A stretch of 19,580 nucleotides of DNA from Acidobacteriota bacterium (lineage in GTDB: Bacteria; Acidobacteriota; Vicinamibacteria; Vicinamibacterales; 2-12-FULL-66-21): the NCBI GenBank assembly GCA_013694845.1, contig JACDBQ010000094.1, positions 1 to 19,580 of the forward strand. Reading direction: 5' to 3'. Of this stretch, positions 14,659 to 19,580 are shown in pieces (position 1 is the stretch's first letter; each line of letters begins with the position of its first letter). Under the pieces are notes generated by a model that saw only the letters and a program-made list of their open reading frames with translations, had not been told where the DNA came from and did not search any database. The translations under genes were made by a program, and so were the position numbers.

Positions 14659-15261
14659 CTACGCCCCGCGAAGCGCGAAAGCAGCGATCACCAGGAGAGG
14701 CCAGATCACGAAGGCGGCCAGTGCGAGGCCCGCCGGCCGGGGGATGCGCATCGGCAGTACCATCGCACCGGCGGTTGCGAGCAGCAGGAGTGATGAGGTC
14801 AGCGGCGCCGGGCTCACGAGCACGGCTGTGGACCAGATCAGGGCCGCGACGGGGACCGGAAGACCGACGAAACCTGAAGCCGCGTCCGTGCTGACGTTGT
14901 AAAACGCCAGGCGCGTGATTGCGCAGATGGAAAACGCGGCGAACCCCGCCCACCAGGCCAGCTCCGCCCAGCCCGGACGCGACGGCCCGATCAGCATCAT
15001 GCAGACACACGGCGCGGCGCCGAACGCGATCGCGTCCGACAGGCTGTCGAGTTGCGCGCCCAGCGCTCGCTCGGTCCCGGTGCGTTTGAAAGATCGCGCG
15101 AACTTTCCATCGAACGTGTCGGCGATAACCGCGGCCGCGATCAGGGCGCCGGCTACGGACCCGCGGCCATGAACCGCTCCGGCGATGGCGCCGATCGCAC
15201 ACAGGAGCGAGACGTAGGTCAGTGTGTTCGCACGATGGAAGCCGGCCAGCGGACTTGTCAT
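14659..15261 (-). CDS. CDP-alcohol phosphatidyltransferase family protein, PssA-like
   Basis: This 200-residue membrane protein transfers a phosphatidyl group from a CDP-activated lipid to an alcohol. The metal/CDP motif is complete: D48, D51-G52, A55-R56, G68, D72 and D76 ('DTFDGKFAR' then 'LGAQLDSLSDAIAFG'). 'TRLAFYN' and 'FVGLPVP' are features of phosphatidylserine synthase type II. About six hydrophobic segments are visible. The frame is open for another 137 codons upstream, but that part lies inside the preceding gene; the ATG at 15261 shares one base with that gene's TGA (TGATG). It is the last gene of the acyl-activation operon. It could be the ordinary PS synthase, but no psd gene is adjacent, and the setting suggests a different alcohol acceptor (inference). 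Confidence 0.88.
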   Translation of the reverse strand: MTSPLAGFHRANTLTYVSLLCAIGAIAGAVHGRGSVAGALIAAAVIADTFDGKFARSFKRTGTERALGAQLDSLSDAIAFGAAPCVCMMLIGPSRPGWAELAWWAGFAAFSICAITRLAFYNVSTDAASGFVGLPVPVAALIWSTAVLVSPAPLTSSLLLLATAGAMVLPMRIPRPAGLALAAFVIWPLLVIAAFALRGA

Positions 15262-17855
15262 CAGCCCTGCTCCAGCGGAAAGAGCTCGTAGAGCCGCCGC
15301 CAGGTCTGCAGCACCCGCGGCAGAAACGCCTGGCGCCGAACACGGTGAACCAGTGCGTAGGTTGGCAGACGATTGACCATCAGGTCGTACACACAGGCGC
15401 GGAACCCGCGACGCCACTGCTCCCGGTCGATGGCCGTGCCGGTCTCGCGCTCGAGCGCCGAACGATGATGCTCCATCCAGTGCTGGACCTCGCCTGCGGA
15501 CGCGCCGGGCGAGAGGACGAAGCACAGGAACTCGGCCAGGTCGTGCTGGGGCGCGCCGAGCGTTGCGAGCTCCCAGTCGTAGGCGCAGAGACGTCGGCCA
15601 CGAATGCAGACGTTGCGCGGGTTGAAGTCGTTGTGGATCAAGGTCCGCGGAGGCGCCTCGAGGTCGGACCACCAGTCACGCACGCTCGTAATCAGTTTTT
15701 GCTGGAGCGTTCCAATCTCGGGGTCCGCCCACGCGGAGAACGCGGGAGCTGCGTGCCGGGCGAGGGCGGACCACAGTTCCGTCATCTCACCCATGCGCCC
15801 AGCTGTTTGCACGGAGCCGATCCACGGCTGCGCGCGAAGGTCCGCTTCCCGGCCGTGCCAGATCCCCTGAAGGGCGGCGAGTCCGTCGATCGCGGTGGCG
15901 ATGTTCTCCGGCGTCCAGAGTCCCGGGCGGCCCGCAGAGTCCAGCAGCGTGGCATTACGCAGGTTCTCGAGTGCCAGCACCCACGTCCGGCTGTGGTCAT
16001 CGGCGACGGAACCGAGCAGAGCGGGTGCATGCCGGGTGAATCGTGCGTCCGACTGCTGGTAGATGGCGATCTCGCGGTGATGGGATGCGGCGAAGCCGAT
16101 GCAGTGGCTCCATCGGGCGTAGGCGTCCCCGAGCTCGCGGTCGAGCAGATTCGCCAGCGATTCGCCGACCGCCACCACGTCCGCATCTTCGGCCTTCACT
16201 TTCAGGCGGAGGTCGATGGTGGTCCCGTCTTCGATATCGACGTGCATTCGGAAGAGGCCGGCCGGTCGCTTCGAGCGCCAGGCCGTCAATTCTCCAACGA
16301 TGCTGTGATCCGAGCCGGCGTCGAGCAGACGGACGTGTGAGACAGGTCGATTCAAAACCCGGGTCAGAAGGTCGGGGGTCAGCCGCAGTGACCCTTCCGC
16401 GCTGCAACGGCCCACGCGGTTCAGCGGCGGTGAAGGCAGATCGCCTTTGGCCCGAAAGGCAGTGAAGTAACAATCGAGCAGCGTTGCGTCGAGGGAAGGC
16501 GAGAGTACATCGTGACCCTCGCGCAGCCGTTGCGTCATCGAGCCCTCAGCGCGCGTGCGCCGGCCGTCTTCATACAGTTCCGGCAGGGTCAATCCATGCG
16601 AGTCGCGATGCCGGTCGAGGAAGAATGTTCGGAGCGGACGGAGCGGATGGGTGGACGACCCTTCAGCCGATGGTGCGGTCTCTCGACCGAGCTGACGCAG
16701 CCACGTGTGGTACGGCACGAGCCGGACAGGATAGCCGTACATCCGCATCCACAGTGCGCACTCCCGCCAGTGGCGAGGTTTCTCGTGTCCGAGGTGGAAG
16801 ACCGGTCCCTCGTCTGCCGAAAGGCGCACGATCGCGCGTGCGACGGCATCCACCGGCTCGCAATCGAGCTTCCAGTCGAGGTCCGGGGCCGATCCCATCT
16901 GCACGCAGCCTCGGATCAGCGTCGAAATGAGGTCGTCGCGGTTGTACGCGCTTCCCGCGCTCTCGCCAGAAATCAGCGAAGGCCGGTAGATCCGGGTCGC
17001 GAGTCCGCGCCGTGCCGCTTCGGCTACGAGCGCTTCCGCGATCACCTTCGTTTGTGCGTACCCGAGTTGCACGCCCCGCAGGTGCGGCAACGGGTCGTAG
17101 TGTTCGTCGGCCGTGCCCGGGCCCCTGCTCGAATAGCAGACCGACAGACTCGAGATGAAGTGGAACGGGATATTCCGGCGGCACGCCAGCCGCAGGAGCT
17201 CCACGGTGCCGAGAACGTTCGCGGCCCGGAGGGCCGAGTACGAATACACCCAGTTCACCGCCGCACCGCAATGAACGATCGCGTCGATATCGGTCGACAT
17301 CGTTGCGAGGGCCGACTCCTCGAGACCGAGGTGCGGATGCGACAAGTTCCCGGCAATCACGCGCACCCTGTCTCGCGTCGGCGGCAGGGATCCGCGAACG
17401 AGGCAGACGACCTCGGCGTTGGACGTTGCCAGGAGCTCCTCCAGCAGAGCGCTGCCGAGGAATCCCGTTGCACCGGTCAGTAGGATACGCCTGGAGTGCC
17501 GCAGGTCAGTCGACGCCGCCACCGGACCGACCGGCCGCACATCCCCTGGCAGGACGGCGTCCAGGAACATCTGATCGAAAGGATCGTGGACAGTGGATGC
17601 TGGCGTCGTCGCCTGAAGCTCCGCAATCCGTGAAGCGAGGCCGAGGCCGTTGCCGCATTCGAGCACCAGCTCGGCGGGCAGCTCGCAGCCAATCGCCTCC
17701 TCGAGGGCGGCGGCCATCTCGATCGTGCCCAGCGAGTCCAGTCCGAGCAGGGCGAACGGTGTGTCCAGATCGAACGAATGACCTGACCGGAGGCAGCGCC
17801 TGGCGACCGCCGCGACTGTCGATTCGACGTCGACGGACGAGATCGCGACACTCAC
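15261..17855 (-). CDS. Fusion of acyl carrier protein, thioester reductase and APH-like kinase domains
   Basis: This is a three-part, 864-residue protein. Residues ~10-82 are an acyl/peptidyl carrier domain with phosphopantetheine serine S41 in 'LGLDSLGTIE'. Residues ~122-390 are an NAD(P)-dependent thioester reductase: 'LLTGATGFLGSAL' (126-138), 'HCGAAVNWVYSYSALRAANV' (195-214) and catalytic Y266/K270 in 'GYAQTK'. This fold releases a carrier-bound acyl chain as aldehyde or alcohol. Residues ~480-864 form an aminoglycoside/choline-kinase-like domain with 'LKVKAED' (ATP lysine K552 or K554), 'LIHNDFNPRNV' (H741, D743, N748) and metal D760 in 'AYDWELA', so the kinase looks active. The GTG start overlaps the ligase stop by four bases. 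I do not know a characterised protein with this exact domain order. Confidence 0.9.
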   Translation of the reverse strand: MSVAISSVDVESTVAAVARRCLRSGHSFDLDTPFALLGLDSLGTIEMAAALEEAIGCELPAELVLECGNGLGLASRIAELQATTPASTVHDPFDQMFLDAVLPGDVRPVGPVAASTDLRHSRRILLTGATGFLGSALLEELLATSNAEVVCLVRGSLPPTRDRVRVIAGNLSHPHLGLEESALATMSTDIDAIVHCGAAVNWVYSYSALRAANVLGTVELLRLACRRNIPFHFISSLSVCYSSRGPGTADEHYDPLPHLRGVQLGYAQTKVIAEALVAEAARRGLATRIYRPSLISGESAGSAYNRDDLISTLIRGCVQMGSAPDLDWKLDCEPVDAVARAIVRLSADEGPVFHLGHEKPRHWRECALWMRMYGYPVRLVPYHTWLRQLGRETAPSAEGSSTHPLRPLRTFFLDRHRDSHGLTLPELYEDGRRTRAEGSMTQRLREGHDVLSPSLDATLLDCYFTAFRAKGDLPSPPLNRVGRCSAEGSLRLTPDLLTRVLNRPVSHVRLLDAGSDHSIVGELTAWRSKRPAGLFRMHVDIEDGTTIDLRLKVKAEDADVVAVGESLANLLDRELGDAYARWSHCIGFAASHHREIAIYQQSDARFTRHAPALLGSVADDHSRTWVLALENLRNATLLDSAGRPGLWTPENIATAIDGLAALQGIWHGREADLRAQPWIGSVQTAGRMGEMTELWSALARHAAPAFSAWADPEIGTLQQKLITSVRDWWSDLEAPPRTLIHNDFNPRNVCIRGRRLCAYDWELATLGAPQHDLAEFLCFVLSPGASAGEVQHWMEHHRSALERETGTAIDREQWRRGFRACVYDLMVNRLPTYALVHRVRRQAFLPRVLQTWRRLYELFPLEQG

Positions 17856-19564
17856 GAGGCGACCCGTTCCACTGGCGCACCGTCCTCACGCCACGACGCG
17901 ATCGGCTGGAAGGCGCCGTCGACCAGCGCGTTCCGACACAGAAACCGCTGCAGCTTCCCACTGGTCGTCTTGGGGATGGATCCGGCCGACACCAGGGCGA
18001 CGCTGTGTGGGGCAACGTGATGGGTGGACGCAACCGCAAGGCGGATAGAGGCCATCACCTGCGACAGGTCGTGCGCATTCCCCCGTGGGTGCTCGCGGAC
18101 GTCGATCTCGGCAACGATCGCGATCTTCTCTTCGTCCCCCGCCTCGAGGGCAAACGCGGCGCAACAGCCGGCTCGGACCGCGGGGTGTGCGCGCTCGGCC
18201 GTGGCCTCGAGGTCCTGCGGATAGTGCTTCATGCCGCGGACGATGAGAACGTCCTTCAGGCGTCCGGTGACAAACAGGCAACCGTTTTCGACGAAGCCAA
18301 GATCACCTGTGCGGAGGAAGGGCCCGCGTCCGTCGGCGGTGCGCGCCTGGAATGTCTCGACCGTGTCGGGGTGCTGGTTCCAGTATCCGGAAGCGACGCT
18401 GCGCCCGGACACCCAGATTTCGCCGACCTCCCCTGCCGCGACCTGGGTCAGGGTGGAGGGATCGACGATCTGCACGTTCGACTCGCCGTCCAGCAGCCCG
18501 GATGCCACGGCGTCGCCGCGCAGGACAGGGGCCATGCCGGCCGGGATGCTCGCGACCAGCAGTGTGGACTCGGCAAGCCCGTAGGCCGGGCTGAACGACT
18601 CCCAGCGGAACCCGCGCGCACCAAAGGTCCGCTGGAAGCTCTCGAGGGTGGACCGGCGCACGGGCTCGGACCCGTTGTAGGCGACTCGCCAGGATCCCAG
18701 ATCCAACGCCGCCGCATCATCCTCGGTGACGCGCCTGACACACAGGTCGTAGGCGAAGTTCGGGCCGCCGCTGTGGGTGGCTCCCAGGCGCGAGATGGCG
18801 TGGAGCCACCGCGCCGGCCGCTGCAGAAAGGCGGCCGGCGCCATGAGATGGGCGGGGCACCCACTGAAGACCGGTTGCAGCACGCCGTTGATCAGACCCA
18901 TGTCGTGGTTGACGGGGAGCCAGGAGAGAGAGACGCTGTCGTCGTCATACCCCGCCTGGCGGTGTGTCTGCTCGAGGTTGTGCAGCAGGTTGCCGTGACT
19001 CACGGTGACGCCGCGGGGAGCGGACGTCGAGCCCGATGTGTACTGCAGAAAGGCGATCGGATCACGGTCGGACGGCGTCAAGCGCCAGTCGTCCGCCTCA
19101 TCGTCCTGCACCGTCGCCGGGTCGAGCCACGTCGCAACGCTCAGCTCGGGGATGGCGACTTGCAGCATCGACGCGCGGGCGATGAGCGATGACGGGGCCA
19201 GCACGAGCGTGACCCCGGCGTCCGACACCATGCCGCGGAGACGGCCGATCGTGCAATCGGCGCGCGATCCGGTGGGCGGATAGGCAGGCACCGCGATCGC
19301 GCCCGCGTAGAGGACGCCGAAGAACGCGGGTACGAAGTCGAGCGAGGGCGGGAACATCACGAGCACGCGCGCACCGGGATCTGCGCGGCGAGTGATCGCG
19401 GCCGCGATGGCGCGGCTCCGCCCCTCGAGAGCCCTCCACGTCAGGGACGGACCCGGCGTCTCGCCATCGTCGAGGAACGTGTAAGCGCAATCCTCCGCCT
19501 GGGTCGCGGCACGATCGCGCAACAGGTCGATCAGGCTGCGCTGGCGGGCAACTGCGAGGTGCAT
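17852..19564 (-). CDS. Fatty acyl-AMP ligase (FAAL)
   Basis: This 570-residue member of the ANL adenylation superfamily activates a free fatty acid as acyl-AMP. Motifs: P-loop 'YTSGSTSAPRGV' (175-186), 'WLPVNHDMGLINGVLQP' (215-231), 'SPAYGLAEST' (325-334), 'LRTGDLG' with D421, 'GRLKDVLIVRGMKHYP' (434-449) and the C-terminal catalytic lysine K537 in 'TTSGKLQR'. The WLP-x-x-HDMGL-I-x-G and YGLAEST forms are characteristic of FAALs, which pass the chain to a carrier protein's phosphopantetheine, rather than of acyl-CoA synthetases. The next gene begins with such a carrier. The ATG at 19564 follows GAGGAG by five bases. It is the first visible gene of the operon; the promoter lies outside the window. 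Confidence 0.93.
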   Translation of the reverse strand: MHLAVARQRSLIDLLRDRAATQAEDCAYTFLDDGETPGPSLTWRALEGRSRAIAAAITRRADPGARVLVMFPPSLDFVPAFFGVLYAGAIAVPAYPPTGSRADCTIGRLRGMVSDAGVTLVLAPSSLIARASMLQVAIPELSVATWLDPATVQDDEADDWRLTPSDRDPIAFLQYTSGSTSAPRGVTVSHGNLLHNLEQTHRQAGYDDDSVSLSWLPVNHDMGLINGVLQPVFSGCPAHLMAPAAFLQRPARWLHAISRLGATHSGGPNFAYDLCVRRVTEDDAAALDLGSWRVAYNGSEPVRRSTLESFQRTFGARGFRWESFSPAYGLAESTLLVASIPAGMAPVLRGDAVASGLLDGESNVQIVDPSTLTQVAAGEVGEIWVSGRSVASGYWNQHPDTVETFQARTADGRGPFLRTGDLGFVENGCLFVTGRLKDVLIVRGMKHYPQDLEATAERAHPAVRAGCCAAFALEAGDEEKIAIVAEIDVREHPRGNAHDLSQVMASIRLAVASTHHVAPHSVALVSAGSIPKTTSGKLQRFLCRNALVDGAFQPIASWREDGAPVERVAS

Positions 19565-19569
19565 CGCAT

Positions 19570-19575
19570 CTCCTC
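19570..19575 (-). promoter_or_regulatory. Strong ribosome-binding site of the FAAL gene
   Basis: GAGGAG on the minus strand, five bases before the ATG at 19564. It is the clearest Shine-Dalgarno sequence in the operon. The downstream genes instead start on overlaps, which fits coupled translation from this site. Confidence 0.7.
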
Positions 19576-19580
19576 GTGAA

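Noticed and set aside
15262..15672. 137-codon upstream extension of the phosphatidyltransferase
   Set aside because: It lies inside the kinase domain of the preceding gene in another frame and is Arg-rich. The ATG at 15261 with the TGATG overlap is a better start.
15222..16340. 372-codon open frame on the plus strand
   Set aside because: It is antisense to the kinase part of the fusion protein and has no recognisable motif.
17303..19192. 629-codon open frame on the plus strand
   Set aside because: It lies wholly antisense to the FAAL gene and the fusion gene, whose motifs are unambiguous. Its translation is rich in Arg/Gly/Asp without domain sense, as expected from high-GC antisense codons.

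Overview
The window looks like a chromosomal segment of an uncultured soil Acidobacteriota, most likely of the Vicinamibacteria type. This is an inference from three things. The sequence is GC-rich with many GTG starts. It carries a secreted VWFA-related protein of the kind expanded in acidobacteria. It also has short GC-rich repeats between genes that resemble those I associate with this group. No rRNA, tRNA, CRISPR array, transposase or phage gene was found.

Layout. 1-514 is the 3' end of a probable M48 metalloprotease gene. 726-2297 (-) is a secreted amidase. 2356-2544 is a DinB gene that has lost its middle in frame. 2547-3071 (+) is a secreted DUF442-type phosphatase. 3126-4181 (-) is a secreted choloylglycine-hydrolase-family enzyme. 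4219-5545 is a decay zone with a wrecked winged-helix/TolB-like regulator and a frameshifted ankyrin-repeat gene. 5634-8370 (-) is a DNA-repair pair: an MBL-fold exonuclease (transcribed first) and an ATP-dependent DNA ligase, with a striking 8-mer/7-mer tandem repeat between them. A 450-base repeat-rich intergenic region follows. Divergent from the exonuclease is recQ (8821-10653, +), followed closely by DUF1330 and DUF1990 proteins. Next come an overlapping RidA-like/GNAT pair (11684-12579) and a large secreted VWA-type protein (12604-14574).

The most interesting part is the minus-strand operon 19564-14659: a fatty acyl-AMP ligase, then an 864-residue fusion of acyl carrier protein, thioester reductase and aminoglycoside-phosphotransferase-like kinase, then a PssA-like CDP-alcohol phosphatidyltransferase. 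Adjacent genes overlap by 4 bases and by 1 base, which suggests translational coupling. A parsimonious reading is that a free fatty acid is adenylated, loaded on the carrier domain and released as an aldehyde or alcohol by the reductase. The kinase domain and the membrane transferase would then feed a product of this route, or a separate head-group alcohol, into phospholipid. The product is unknown and the pathway is inference, but the domain calls and catalytic motifs are visible.

Several families of short repeats occupy the gaps between genes: GGGATC/GGGTCC tracts, AGGCCTG hairpins, CCACGGAG inverted repeats, a CAGAAACTG inverted repeat and a CACGTAGG/GCACATC array. They are intergenic or touch only the last codons of a gene.
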